Source: Acinetobacter piscicola
GTDB taxonomy: Bacteria; Pseudomonadota; Gammaproteobacteria; Pseudomonadales; Moraxellaceae
Direction of reading: 5' to 3'
NCBI RefSeq assembly: GCF_015218165.1
Contig: NZ_CP048659.1
Span: forward strand, 620,001 to 684,000
DNA: 64,000 nt
Part shown: positions 51,461 through 60,980 of the stretch, in pieces
Layout of the letters: each line of letters opens with the position of its first letter
Position numbering within the stretch: the stretch's first letter is position 1
Position numbers and translations under genes: made by a program
The notes under the pieces: generated by a model
The model's input: the letters and a program-made list of their open reading frames with translations, nothing else
The model's database searches: none
Told to the model about the DNA's origin: nothing

Positions 51461-52870
51461 ATGAAACCCGTAATTGCGCTCATTGGACGTCCGAACGTCG
51501 GAAAATCAACGTTATTTAACCAGATTACCAAGAGTCGTGATGCACTTGTTGCAGACTTTGCAGGTCTTACACGTGACCGTAAATACGGTGATGCTGTATA
51601 CCAAAATAAATCGTTTATTGTTGTTGATACTGGCGGTATTGGTGAAAATGAAGGAGGAATTGACTCCTACATGGCGGAGCAGTCAAAAACTGCCATCAAT
51701 GAAGCTGATATCATTGTATTTGTAGTTGATGCACGTGCAGGTTTGTTGGCTTCAGACGAACAAATTGCCCGTGAGCTTCGTACCTTAGGTAAAAAAGTCT
51801 TTTTAGTTGCCAATAAAGTCGATGGCGTACATGCTGAAGCGGCTTTGGTTGAGTTCTTTAAACTTGGTATGGGTGAGCCCCTACAAGTGGCTGCAAGTCA
51901 TGGTCGTGGTGTGCAGCAAATGCTTGAAGATGTCCTTGCGGATGTTCCTGAAGATGAAGATGAAGCAGAGCACGATAAAGCGACGGGTTTACGTTTGGCT
52001 GTTATTGGGCGTCCAAACGTCGGTAAATCAACCTTAGTTAACCGATTATTGGGTGAAGAACGTGTGGTGGCATTTGACCAACCAGGGACAACACGTGACT
52101 CGATTTATATTCCCTTTGAACGTGATGGTCGCCAATATACACTGATTGATACCGCAGGGGTACGTCGTAAAGGTAAAGTTGATGAAATGATTGAGAAATT
52201 CTCAGTTGTGAAAACTTTACAGGCAATGAAAGATGCACATGTTGTGGTCGTGGTTGTGGATGCACGTGAAGGGATTGTTGAACAAGATTTACATTTAATT
52301 GGTTATGCGCTTGAAGCAGGGCGTGCCATGGTCATCGCCATTAACAAATGGGACAATATGTCTGAGTATGACCGCAAACAGTGTAAATTGGATGTCGATC
52401 GTCGTTTTGACTTTATTCCCTGGGCAAAAATTCATTTAATTTCAGCATTACATGGCACAGGTGTAGGGGATTTATATCCTTCGATTCATCGTGCTTATGA
52501 TTCTTCACACTTAAAAGTTTCACCTGCAAAATTAACACAAATTTTGAATGATGCGACTGATGCACATCAACCGCCAATGTTTAGTGGTAAACGAATCAAA
52601 ATGCGTTATGCGCATATGGGCGGACAGAACCCACCGACGATTGTGATTCATGGGAATAAAGTCGACAAAACGCCTGCGGACTATCGTCGTTATTTAGAAA
52701 ATGTGTTCCGTAAAGTCTACAAGTTAGAAGGTACACCTGTACGCATTGATTTTAAAACTTCGGAAAACCCATTTGAAGGACGTAAATCTCAGGTGGATGA
52801 GCGTACAGCAGCACGTCGTCGTCGTTATATTCAGAAATTTAAGAAAGCAGAAAAAAAATTTAATCGTTAA
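51461..52870 (+). CDS. der: ribosome biogenesis GTPase Der
   Basis: A 469-residue double GTPase (EngA): two G1 motifs GRPNVGKST (about 7-15 and 186-194), G3 DTGG and DTAGV, G4 NKVD and NKWD, and a C-terminal KH-like domain ending in a basic stretch ([19 protein letters not shown]). It acts in 50S assembly. Its own terminator follows. Confidence 0.97.
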   Translation: MKPVIALIGRPNVGKSTLFNQITKSRDALVADFAGLTRDRKYGDAVYQNKSFIVVDTGGIGENEGGIDSYMAEQSKTAINEADIIVFVVDARAGLLASDEQIARELRTLGKKVFLVANKVDGVHAEAALVEFFKLGMGEPLQVAASHGRGVQQMLEDVLADVPEDEDEAEHDKATGLRLAVIGRPNVGKSTLVNRLLGEERVVAFDQPGTTRDSIYIPFERDGRQYTLIDTAGVRRKGKVDEMIEKFSVVKTLQAMKDAHVVVVVVDAREGIVEQDLHLIGYALEAGRAMVIAINKWDNMSEYDRKQCKLDVDRRFDFIPWAKIHLISALHGTGVGDLYPSIHRAYDSSHLKVSPAKLTQILNDATDAHQPPMFSGKRIKMRYAHMGGQNPPTIVIHGNKVDKTPADYRRYLENVFRKVYKLEGTPVRIDFKTSENPFEGRKSQVDERTAARRRRYIQKFKKAEKKFNR

Positions 52871-52899
52871 CTTTCATTACTTTATATTTTTTCAAAAGA

Positions 52900-52926
52900 A
52901 AAACCCAAAGTTCGCTTTGGGTTTTG
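52900..52926 (+). terminator. der terminator
   Basis: AAAACCCAAAG / CTTTGGGTTTT 11-bp stem with TTCG tetraloop. Confidence 0.9.
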
Positions 52927-53000
52927 CTCATTTGGTTAAATATTTTTACTGAAAAATACAAAAAACAGATTGATTTTTGATGAGTATTTTTTATATGCAG

Positions 53001-53009
53001 TGATATAAT
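53001..53009 (+). promoter_or_regulatory. promoter of the aryl-polyene-type operon
   Basis: TGATATAAT is a consensus extended -10, about 66 bases before the first cluster ORF and after the der terminator. No strong -35 is needed for this type; the best nearby is TTGATG (52977-52982), spaced too far. Confidence 0.6.
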
Positions 53010-53074
53010 CATCGCGCAATTTTTATAGGTTGCAAAAAAATAGAAAATAGTGATGCCGTAGGCAGAGATTCAAC

Positions 53075-53704
53075 ATGATTCAATTGAATATCTCACAGTT
53101 TAAATATCGTCGTTGTGCAGGAGAAAGTTTGCCTGCGCTTGAGCATATTCCTGCCATGCAGCGTAGACGATTATCTTCTCTTGCAAAATTAGCATTAAAT
53201 ACTGCCATTGAATGTGTTGAGGAAAACCCTGTAGATTATATTGTATGGGCATCTCAATATGGTGATGAACATAAAACCTATAAAATTCTACAAGATGTTT
53301 TGCAAGGTTTAACGCCTTCACCGACACAGTTTTCAACCTCTGTACACAATGCAATCGGCGGTTTGTATTCGATTTTATGTCAGGATGCAACGCTCTCTAC
53401 CAGTTTATGTGCAAATTGGTCTGAAGCAGTATTAGAGGCTTATGCGTATTTAAAAACCATGTGTCCTCAAGGTCGGGCAATGGTGGTATATTATGACCAA
53501 GCCTTGCCAGATATTTATGTGGAACAGCAAGCATTTCAAGGTTTTGCCTTTGCTGCTGTATTGGATTTAAGGGCGGAAAATGTACAACTTGATGAACGTG
53601 CTGTGCGAGAAGTAGAACCTAAATATTTAGATGCAGATAATTTTTATAATTTTTGGACGAACCCATCACAGTCAAGCTGTGGTGCTTGGTCAAGATGTGA
53701 ATGA
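53075..53704 (+). CDS. beta-ketoacyl synthase-like chain length factor (APE cluster)
   Basis: A 209-residue protein resembling the N-terminal half of beta-ketoacyl synthases (Ketoacyl-synt_2): IVWASQYGDEHKTYKILQDV and FSTSVHNAIGGLYSIL, with LCANWSEAVLEAYAYLK downstream. It is shorter than a ketosynthase and lacks a clear catalytic Cys-His-His set, matching the ApeC-type chain-length factor that pairs with a true ketosynthase. First gene of the operon; overlaps the next by 4 bases. Confidence 0.8.
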   Translation: MIQLNISQFKYRRCAGESLPALEHIPAMQRRRLSSLAKLALNTAIECVEENPVDYIVWASQYGDEHKTYKILQDVLQGLTPSPTQFSTSVHNAIGGLYSILCQDATLSTSLCANWSEAVLEAYAYLKTMCPQGRAMVVYYDQALPDIYVEQQAFQGFAFAAVLDLRAENVQLDERAVREVEPKYLDADNFYNFWTNPSQSSCGAWSRCE

Positions 53705-54507
53705 TGAAACAACTTCGTAAAAAAATAAACTATGCTTGGCGTGTGGGTGCAACGGGATTCAGTTTTGCTAGTTTTGGCTTAGGTGGTGTGGCGATCGGTG
53801 GGATTATTGCTCCTTTGGTGAATTTATCGAGTTCCGATGCCAAAATTCGACAAAATCGTGCACAGCAAGTGATTCGCCACAGTTTCAAAGGTTTTACTGA
53901 AATGATGGTCAAATTGGGCATTATGACTTATGACATTGAAGGCTTAGAAAAGTTACAACAAAGCCGTCAAGAATTGGTGATCGCGAATCATCCAACATTG
54001 GTGGATGTCGTCGTATTAATTGGACTGATGGAAAAAGCCAATTGTGTGGTGAAAGAGGCGCTGTGGTCAAATCCATTTACTAAAGGTCCAGTACGTTCAG
54101 CAGGCTATATTTTAAATGCAGGTTCTGAGCAGTTTATTCAAGATTGTGTCGCACGATTGCAAGAAGATCATGCGGCTTCCTTATTGATTTTCCCTGAAGG
54201 AACACGCACAGCGAAAGGTGAAATACTGAATGAGTTTCAACGCGGTGCAGCCAATATTGCATTACGTGCCAATGTGCCTATTCGTCCAATTTTAATTCGT
54301 TGTACGCCATCGACATTAACCAAAAATGAAAAATGGTATCACGTGCCATCTGAACCTTTTCATATCCAAATCAAAGTTTTAGATGCGATTCAAATTGATG
54401 AGTTACTTGAGGATACTCAGGTTTCGCCAAAGCGTGTTCGTCAATTAAATCAAAAACTTCAACAATTTTTTAATCAAGAGCTATCCAACAATGAGCAATC
54501 TTGCTGA
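53701..54507 (+). CDS. PlsC-like lysophospholipid acyltransferase (APE cluster)
   Basis: A 268-residue membrane acyltransferase: hydrophobic segment near 15-35, motif NHPTLVDVV (H-x4-D), FPEGTRT and the PIRPILIRC strand. Probably attaches an acyl or polyene chain to a membrane lipid. It overlaps the chain-length-factor gene by 4 bases and the following ACP gene by 17. Confidence 0.85.
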   Translation: MMKQLRKKINYAWRVGATGFSFASFGLGGVAIGGIIAPLVNLSSSDAKIRQNRAQQVIRHSFKGFTEMMVKLGIMTYDIEGLEKLQQSRQELVIANHPTLVDVVVLIGLMEKANCVVKEALWSNPFTKGPVRSAGYILNAGSEQFIQDCVARLQEDHAASLLIFPEGTRTAKGEILNEFQRGAANIALRANVPIRPILIRCTPSTLTKNEKWYHVPSEPFHIQIKVLDAIQIDELLEDTQVSPKRVRQLNQKLQQFFNQELSNNEQSC

Positions 54508-54751
54508 TGAATTAAAACAAATGATTATTGATGTACTTGCACTCGAGGACATCAGCATAGATGACATCGACACTGAAGCCCCTTTATTTGGGGATGGCTT
54601 AGGTTTAGATTCAATTGATGCATTAGAATTAGGTTTAGCATTGAAAAAACGCTACAACATTCATCTCAATGCTGAGTCAGCAGACACTAAACAGCATTTT
54701 AAATCAATTCAAAGTTTAGTGGCTTTGGTTGAAAGCCAACAAAAAGCATAA
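54491..54751 (+). CDS. acyl carrier protein 1 (APE cluster)
   Basis: An 86-residue ACP with phosphopantetheine Ser in GLGLDSIDALELGLAL (about residue 38). It carries the growing chain. One of two consecutive ACPs, typical of APE clusters (ApeE/ApeF type). It starts inside the acyltransferase gene. Confidence 0.92.
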   Translation: MSNLADELKQMIIDVLALEDISIDDIDTEAPLFGDGLGLDSIDALELGLALKKRYNIHLNAESADTKQHFKSIQSLVALVESQQKA

Positions 54752-54760
54752 GAGGATAAG

Positions 54761-55009
54761 ATGTTAACACAAGAACAAATCTTAGAAAAACTGCGTGAGT
54801 GGATGGAAGAGTTATTTGAAATTGAACCTGATGATATTCAGTTGGATTCAAATTTGTATTCTGATCTAGATGTAGACAGTATTGATGCGATTGATTTAGT
54901 TGTGAAAATTAAAGAATTAACAGGGAAGCAAGTGCAGCCTGAAGACTTTAAAAATGTCCGCACAGTTCAAGATGTGGTGACGGTCATTCAAAACATGTCA
55001 GTTGAATGA
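54761..55009 (+). CDS. acyl carrier protein 2 (APE cluster)
   Basis: An 82-residue ACP: SDLDVDSIDAIDLVVKIKELTG with the modified Ser in DSI. Acidic, four-helix ACP pattern. Sequence differs enough from ACP 1 to suggest separate partners. Overlaps the next gene by 4 bases (ATGA). Confidence 0.92.
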   Translation: MLTQEQILEKLREWMEELFEIEPDDIQLDSNLYSDLDVDSIDAIDLVVKIKELTGKQVQPEDFKNVRTVQDVVTVIQNMSVE

Positions 55010-55587
55010 AGCATATTTTTAAAGGGATTGTTGTCATTTTAATGATTGCATATCCCTTTTTCGTTGGTTGGGGCTTATCTCAAGGACAATTCGTTTGGGT
55101 CAGTGTCGTCTTGATTGTCCTCGGTATCATCCGATTATTCAGTCAAGGTCATCCCTTACTCTTGCCACTGACATGGTTTGCCATTCTGTGTGGTGGGCTT
55201 AGTCTATTGCTCCAAGAGCATGCTTGGTTAAAAATGTACCCGGTATTGATGAGTGTGGGAGCAGGGATTATTTTTGCTTCAACCTTAATCAAACCACCTT
55301 CAATGATTGAGCGTTTTGCGCGTTTGGTTGAGCCGAATTTACCTGAGTCAGGGGTGATTTGGACAAGAAAGGTCACCATTGTTTGGTGCATTTTTTTTGT
55401 ATTTAATGCTGCCATTGCTTTATATACGGTGATCGCTGCACCCATGAAAATTTGGGTCATTTATAATGGCTTTATTTCCTATATGTTGATGGGAATTTTG
55501 TTTTTAGGTGAGTTTATTTTGCGTAAACGCCATCAGCGTTTAAATCAGCAGCAATTGGCTGAGTTAAATAACCAAAAGAAAGAGTGA
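55006..55587 (+). CDS. COG4648-type membrane protein (APE cluster)
   Basis: A 193-residue integral membrane protein with about five to six helices (IVVILMIAYPFFVGWGL, FVWVSVVLIVLGIIRLF, then PSMIERFARLVEPNLPESG between helices, and CIFFVFNAAIALYTV). The PSMIERFARL segment is typical of COG4648 proteins found after the ACPs in APE clusters. Function unknown. Confidence 0.8.
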   Translation: MKHIFKGIVVILMIAYPFFVGWGLSQGQFVWVSVVLIVLGIIRLFSQGHPLLLPLTWFAILCGGLSLLLQEHAWLKMYPVLMSVGAGIIFASTLIKPPSMIERFARLVEPNLPESGVIWTRKVTIVWCIFFVFNAAIALYTVIAAPMKIWVIYNGFISYMLMGILFLGEFILRKRHQRLNQQQLAELNNQKKE

Positions 55588-55593
55588 TTTAAA

Positions 55594-57291
55594 ATGTTGT
55601 TGTGTCATTTCCAAACGCATATCCAATCTTTGAAAACATTGTGTGTCCAAGCAGATTTGGGTCAAATCAGTTTTCGTGATTTTTGGCAAGAGGTCTGTCA
55701 GCAAGCCAATGCGATACAACAGTTAAAAGCAAAACAATATGCACTTTGGGAAAATGACAGCTATACATTTTTGGTGCTGTTTTTTGCAGCATTATTGGCC
55801 AATAAAGAACTGCTGTTGGCACCGAATCGTGTGAAAGATTTGGAACTTGAATTGGCAGCACAAGATATTTATTTTTTAAGCCCTCAGCCGATTGTAGAAC
55901 ATATTACAGATGTAAAAGCACCATTTTATTGTGACTCGCTCCTTTTAGATGATGCATTTCTGACACAAGCACAAGTTTACTTTTATACCTCGGGTTCTAC
56001 AGGACAACCGAAAAAAATTCCCAGAACATTGCGTCAACTGCTGAATGAAGTACAAGGTTTAGATCAAAGTTTTGATTTAGATCAGGACAGTATTGCCATC
56101 GCAACGGTCAGTCATCAGCATATTTATGGGTTGTTATTTAAACTCCTTTTGCCTTTAGCAACGGGGCGCAGTTTTTATCTTCCACAGCTCGCCTTTCCCG
56201 AAGATGTGGTCGCAGTACAGCAAAAATTAAAGCATTTGCAACGTAAAAATTATGTGATTTCAAGTCCTGCTTTATTGAAGCGTTGGACAAGGGACGTGGT
56301 ATTGCAAGATTGTCAGTCTGTATATTCTTCGGGTGGAAAATTAGAGTCAGGCATACGCCCTTTGCTGAATCGTCCGATTGTGGAAGTGTTGGGGAGCTCA
56401 GAAACAGGTGGAATCGCCCATCGTCAGCAGGATGAGGCTATATGGACCCCTTTTGCTAATGTAGAAATACAGGTCACAGCACAAGAAGAGTTAGGCGTGA
56501 AAACCAATCATGCATTTACTGACGACTGGATTTTTACGGGTGATCGTGCGCAGGCTGTAGATGCAGCACAAACTCAATCTGCTTTTCAGTTACTTGGACG
56601 TTTAGATCGTATTGTTAAACTTGAAGAAAAACGGCTAAGTTTGGATGCGATTGAGCAAAAAATCTTAACTTTAACCGATGTGCTTGAATGTCATACGCTG
56701 TTAATTGAAAAACAACATCGGTACATTTTAGTGTGTGTCGCTGTTTTATCTGAAAGTGCAAGACAGCATTTAGCGCAAGTCGGTAAAGCACAGTTTGTGG
56801 CACAACTCAAACAACAACTAACTGATAAATTAGAAAGTATAGCAATACCACGGCAATGGCGCTTTTTGTCACAATTGCCTCGTAACAGTCAATCCAAACT
56901 GAATAAACAGATGATGCAATCTTTGTTTCAGCCTTTATTGACGCCCGTCGTCCTGAATCAGTCATATACTGCAGAATCTGCACAATATTTATTGGAATTT
57001 CCACCTGAACTTGAATGTTTTAAGGGGCATTTTCCGAATTATCCTATTTATCCTGGTGTTGGGCAGATTGGATTTATTCAGCAGTTTGCAAAACAAGCAT
57101 GGGCAGATTTAGCATGGTGCAATGGCTATGAGCAACTTAAATTTCAAGATTTGATTAAACCTTTTGCTGTGGTGACTTTGCTTTTAGAGCGTAAACAACA
57201 CAAAGTATATTTCCAAATGCGCTCAGAACAACAGCTTTTGGCATCAGGGCGTTTACTGTTTGTACTGCAACAGCAAACCGATACGATCTAG
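55594..57291 (+). CDS. acyl-activating enzyme fused to FabZ-like dehydratase (APE cluster)
   Basis: A 565-residue two-domain protein. Residues 1 to about 440 form an AMP-forming ligase: P-loop YTSGSTGQPKKIP (131-143), VLGSSETGGIAHRQ, TGDRAQ and the hinge LGRLDRIVKLEEKRLSL with the C-terminal lobe Lys in NSQSKLNK. Residues about 455-560 are a hot-dog dehydratase: KGHFPNYPIYPGVGQIGFIQQF (about 476-497) matches the FabZ/ApeI catalytic His segment. In other APE clusters these are usually two genes (ApeH and ApeI types). It would load a starter onto an ACP and dehydrate chain intermediates. Confidence 0.85.
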   Translation: MLLCHFQTHIQSLKTLCVQADLGQISFRDFWQEVCQQANAIQQLKAKQYALWENDSYTFLVLFFAALLANKELLLAPNRVKDLELELAAQDIYFLSPQPIVEHITDVKAPFYCDSLLLDDAFLTQAQVYFYTSGSTGQPKKIPRTLRQLLNEVQGLDQSFDLDQDSIAIATVSHQHIYGLLFKLLLPLATGRSFYLPQLAFPEDVVAVQQKLKHLQRKNYVISSPALLKRWTRDVVLQDCQSVYSSGGKLESGIRPLLNRPIVEVLGSSETGGIAHRQQDEAIWTPFANVEIQVTAQEELGVKTNHAFTDDWIFTGDRAQAVDAAQTQSAFQLLGRLDRIVKLEEKRLSLDAIEQKILTLTDVLECHTLLIEKQHRYILVCVAVLSESARQHLAQVGKAQFVAQLKQQLTDKLESIAIPRQWRFLSQLPRNSQSKLNKQMMQSLFQPLLTPVVLNQSYTAESAQYLLEFPPELECFKGHFPNYPIYPGVGQIGFIQQFAKQAWADLAWCNGYEQLKFQDLIKPFAVVTLLLERKQHKVYFQMRSEQQLLASGRLLFVLQQQTDTI

Positions 57292-57300
57292 GAGATGAAT

Positions 57301-58050
57301 ATGGCGCAGTATGGTTTTGTGATCCCTGTTTATAATCATCCACATTATATTCAAGCATTGCTTGAGCATTTAAATGATTTTGCCTTGCCTGTCATTGTGG
57401 TAAATGATGGTAGTGATGCTGAATGCACACAGCTCTTGCATATACTAGATCAGCAGTGTGAACATGTTATTTTGGTTGAACATGCAATGAACCAAGGCAA
57501 AGGGCAAGCGGTCATGACAGGGCTGCAAAAAGCCTTTGATTTAGGTCTTAGCCATGCATTACAAATTGATGCAGATGGTCAGCATGACTGGCAGGATATC
57601 GCTAAGTTTTTACAGATCTCACAGCAGCACCCAAAAGCAATGGTGATCGGCCAGCCCATTTTTGATGACACTGTACCGAAAAAGCGTTTATATGGACGTT
57701 ATGCAACGCATATTTGGGTATGGATCAATAGTCTGTCTTTTGACATTAAAGACAGTATGTGTGGATTTCGGATTTACCCATTGGCAGCGACCATTCAAAT
57801 ATTAAATACTGCAAAATTTCAAGCACGTATGGGCTTTGACAGTGAAATTTTAGTGCGTCTGAAATGGGAAAATATCCCTTTTATTAATGTACCAACCAAA
57901 GTAATTTATCCTGAGCAAGGTATTTCACACTTTCATGTGTGGCGAGATAATTTAGGCATGTCTCAAGCGCATTCTCGTTTGTTTGCTGGAATGTTATTGC
58001 GCTTGCCTAAACTGCTCAAAAATAAATATAAAGGTTCGGCAGATGTCTGA
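57301..58050 (+). CDS. family 2 glycosyltransferase (APE cluster)
   Basis: A 249-residue GT2 enzyme: GFVIPVYNHPHYIQALLEHL, VIVVNDGSD, and the acidic donor motif LQIDADGQHDW (DxD-like), SMCGFRIYPLAAT and EILVRLKWENIPFINVPT. It resembles dolichol-phosphate-mannose-synthase-type transferases. ATG 57301 follows AGGAG with 6-base spacing; an ATG two codons earlier is too close. Overlaps the next gene by 8 bases. Confidence 0.88.
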   Translation: MAQYGFVIPVYNHPHYIQALLEHLNDFALPVIVVNDGSDAECTQLLHILDQQCEHVILVEHAMNQGKGQAVMTGLQKAFDLGLSHALQIDADGQHDWQDIAKFLQISQQHPKAMVIGQPIFDDTVPKKRLYGRYATHIWVWINSLSFDIKDSMCGFRIYPLAATIQILNTAKFQARMGFDSEILVRLKWENIPFINVPTKVIYPEQGISHFHVWRDNLGMSQAHSRLFAGMLLRLPKLLKNKYKGSADV

Positions 58051-58969
58051 AGCAGGATCACCGCGTTGGAATGAGCTCAAAGAAAAAGGTGGTGCACTGC
58101 CTTTGATGCTGATGTTGTGGTTCTATCGTTTAGGGGGGCGTTTTTTATGTCGTATCGTGTTGTACTTTGTGATTATGTGGTATTGGCTATTTTCTAAAAC
58201 CGCGAAGCAAGCTTCTTTGCAATATCTCAGCAAATTACATCAATTTGCAGGTGAACAGTCACCGTTTACTCATGCACCTACGCTTGCAAATAGTTATACC
58301 CATCTTATGCAATTTGGCGAATGTCTTTTAGATAAAATTGAAGGTTGGTTGGGGCATATTTCTGAGCAAAAACTGAATTTGCATGGGCATGAACATTTTC
58401 GGGCACATTATCAAAAGGGAGCGATTATTGTTGTATCACATTTTGGCAATACCGAATTGTTACGTGCCATTAAGTCAGAACATACACAAAAAATTAATGT
58501 CTTGGTTTATCAAAAGCATGCCACCAAGTTTAATGATTTTATTAAAAAATTAAACAGTAAGGCCGATGTACGACTGATTGCAGTCGATGAGTTAGGAATA
58601 GACACCGCTTTACTGCTACAAGATAAAGTTGACCAAGGGGAATGGGTCGTGATTGCGGCTGACCGTGTACCTGTACAGTCAGACCGTGTGCAAAGTGTAC
58701 AGTTTTTAGGTGAAGATGCACTTTGGCCTCAAGGTGGATGGATCTTGGCAAATTTGCTGAAAGTGCCGTTATTAGCGGTGTTTTGTTATCGTCAACAACA
58801 GGGTTTTGATGTGCATATCCATCTGTTGGCTGAGAAAATGCAATTGCCACGCCGTGAACGTACTGCTGCGATCCATCGCATTACACGACAGTATGTACAG
58901 TTGCTAGAACAACATTGCATACGTGCACCATATCAATGGTTTAATTTTTATCATTTTTGGAATAAATAA
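58043..58969 (+). CDS. LpxL/HtrB-like lipid acyltransferase (APE cluster)
   Basis: A 308-residue lysophospholipid-acyltransferase-fold protein: membrane anchor near residues 17-48, motif SHFGNTELLRA (H-x4-E), and VVIAADRVPVQ and FLGEDALWPQGGWILANLLKVPLLAVFC as in lauroyl acyltransferases. Likely acylates a lipid carrier for the polyene. ATG 58043 preceded by AAAGG. Confidence 0.85.
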   Translation: MSEAGSPRWNELKEKGGALPLMLMLWFYRLGGRFLCRIVLYFVIMWYWLFSKTAKQASLQYLSKLHQFAGEQSPFTHAPTLANSYTHLMQFGECLLDKIEGWLGHISEQKLNLHGHEHFRAHYQKGAIIVVSHFGNTELLRAIKSEHTQKINVLVYQKHATKFNDFIKKLNSKADVRLIAVDELGIDTALLLQDKVDQGEWVVIAADRVPVQSDRVQSVQFLGEDALWPQGGWILANLLKVPLLAVFCYRQQQGFDVHIHLLAEKMQLPRRERTAAIHRITRQYVQLLEQHCIRAPYQWFNFYHFWNK

Positions 58970-58984
58970 TTGGAAAATAACAAT

Positions 58985-60535
58985 ATGCAAGTTTTAGTCG
59001 TCGGGGAACAGGCATTAACCATCGAGCAGATTGTGGCTGTGGCACAACATCGTTGCCATGTGGCATTACCTGAAACAGCAGAATGGCGTCAGTTGATTCA
59101 ACGTGGTGCTGATTTTTTAGATCAGTTGCTTGAAGATGAAGGGGTAATTTATGGCGTGACCACAGGTTATGGTGACTCGTGTCTTGTAGAAATTCCAACG
59201 CATCAGGTGCACGAATTACCCCTGCATTTATCACGCTTTCATGGCTGTGGTTTGGGGCAGAATCTTGATTTAATCACTGCACGTGCTGTGGTGGTGACAC
59301 GTTTATGTTCTTTGGCACGTGGTTATTCAGGTGTGTCTTTGGCATTGTTGGAACGTCTGGTTTGGATGCTCAATGAAAATATTATTCCTGTGATTCCATC
59401 TGAAGGTTCTGTCGGGGCAAGTGGTGATTTAACACCATTGTCTTATATTGCAGGTGCTTTGGTTGGTGAGCGTGATGTGTATTTGCAGTCACAGCAAAAA
59501 ATCGTTCCAATTGCAGAAGTTTATGCTGAACAGAAAATTGAGGCTTTGGTACTGCGTCCAAAAGAAGGTTTGGCACTGATGAATGGTACTGCAGTCATGA
59601 CCGCCATCGCATGCCTGAACTATAAAAAAGCGGAACAGATTTCACTCAGCAGTACTTTGGTCACAGCCATGAATGTCTTGGCTTTAGAGGGTAATCCGAG
59701 CCATTTTGATGAAGTTTTATTTGCACAAAAACCGCATCAGGGGCAACAACAGATTGCGGCGCAATTACGCAATTGGTTAAACAGTGAAGTACAGACAGCA
59801 CACCAAAGCCCACGTTTACAAGACCGTTATTCATTACGCTGTGCACCGCATGTGATTGGGGTATTTGAAGACTCTAAAGTATGGCTGCGTCAGTTTATTG
59901 AAAATGAATTAAATTCAAGTAATGACAATCCTTTGATTGATCCTGTCAATTTACGGGTATTACATGGTGGGCATTTTTATGGTGGACACATTGCCCAAGC
60001 CATGGACAGTTTAAAAATCATGATTGCCAATATTGCCGATTTAATGGATCGACAGCTTGCACAATTGGTCGATCACAAGATGAATCATGGTTTGCCGCGT
60101 AATTTAACAGGTTCAAGTCTTGAGCGTTTGCCACTCAATCATGGCTTTAAAGCTGTGCAAATTGGGGTATCAGCATGGACGGCAGAAGCCTTAAAACAAA
60201 CCGTTGCCGCTTCAATTTTTTCACGTTCGACCGAATGTCACAATCAAGACAAAGTTAGTATGGGCACCATTGCTGCACGTGATGCTAGCCGAGTGATCCT
60301 ATTGACTGAGCAAGTGATGGCAGCACTCAGTTGTGCCGCAGTACAAGCAATTCAACTCAAAGGACTGAATACACAATTGGGGCAGGTGTTAACGCAGTTC
60401 CAACAGTGGGTGCTTGAAAGCTTCACCTTTGTAGAGGAAGATCGCCCTTTACAACAGGATTTACAGCGTTTGGTTGACCGTTTTGAACAGTTTGATTTGC
60501 TCAATGGTCATGATCAACAGTTGAAATGGAGCTGA
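58985..60535 (+). CDS. aromatic amino acid ammonia-lyase (HAL/TAL/PAL family, APE cluster)
   Basis: A 516-residue MIO-dependent ammonia-lyase. Catalytic Tyr in YGVTTGYGD (Y56), MIO triad A145-S146-G147 in GSVGASGDLTPLSY, and the NDNPL and FHGCG segments. The substrate-selectivity pair reads F85-H86, unlike Ser-His of histidine lyases or His-Leu of Rhodobacter tyrosine lyase. It probably makes a cinnamate- or coumarate-type starter from Phe or Tyr. ATG 58985 is used; a TTG five codons earlier is possible. Confidence 0.88.
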   Translation: MQVLVVGEQALTIEQIVAVAQHRCHVALPETAEWRQLIQRGADFLDQLLEDEGVIYGVTTGYGDSCLVEIPTHQVHELPLHLSRFHGCGLGQNLDLITARAVVVTRLCSLARGYSGVSLALLERLVWMLNENIIPVIPSEGSVGASGDLTPLSYIAGALVGERDVYLQSQQKIVPIAEVYAEQKIEALVLRPKEGLALMNGTAVMTAIACLNYKKAEQISLSSTLVTAMNVLALEGNPSHFDEVLFAQKPHQGQQQIAAQLRNWLNSEVQTAHQSPRLQDRYSLRCAPHVIGVFEDSKVWLRQFIENELNSSNDNPLIDPVNLRVLHGGHFYGGHIAQAMDSLKIMIANIADLMDRQLAQLVDHKMNHGLPRNLTGSSLERLPLNHGFKAVQIGVSAWTAEALKQTVAASIFSRSTECHNQDKVSMGTIAARDASRVILLTEQVMAALSCAAVQAIQLKGLNTQLGQVLTQFQQWVLESFTFVEEDRPLQQDLQRLVDRFEQFDLLNGHDQQLKWS

Positions 60536-60538
60536 GTT

Positions 60539-60958
60539 ATGCATGCTGATGTAATCATTGAAATACCATTTCATGATATCGACACCATGAACATTGTGTG
60601 GCATGGGCACTACATCAAATATTTTGAAATCGCACGTTGTAAATTACTCGATGAATTTCAGTATAACTATGTACAAATGAAACAATCGGGCTATGCATGG
60701 CCGGTCATTGAAAGCTATGTACGTTATGTACAAGGCATCGAGTTTCAACAAAAAATACGTGTGCGTGCCATTTTAAAAGAATGGGAAAACCGTCTGAAAA
60801 TTGAATATCAGATTTTTGATGCAGACTCAGGCAAGCGTTTGACCAAAGGCTTTACCTCACAGGTTGCCGTTCATATTGAAACGCGTGAAATGTGTTTTCA
60901 ATCGCCATCTGTCCTGTTTGAACGTTTAAATGCATGGTCGGCTTTTCAGCCTGCTTAG
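60539..60958 (+). CDS. hot-dog acyl-CoA thioesterase (APE cluster)
   Basis: A 139-residue 4HBT-type thioesterase: IPFHDIDTMNIVWHGHYIKYFEIAR holds the catalytic Asp and the conserved WHGHYI, and IEYQIFDADSGKRLTKGFTSQVAV follows the fold. Matches the ApeK-type thioesterase. Starts 3 bases after the ammonia-lyase gene. Confidence 0.88.
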   Translation: MHADVIIEIPFHDIDTMNIVWHGHYIKYFEIARCKLLDEFQYNYVQMKQSGYAWPVIESYVRYVQGIEFQQKIRVRAILKEWENRLKIEYQIFDADSGKRLTKGFTSQVAVHIETREMCFQSPSVLFERLNAWSAFQPA

Positions 60959-60980
60959 TGTGAATTTAGAGGAAATTGTC

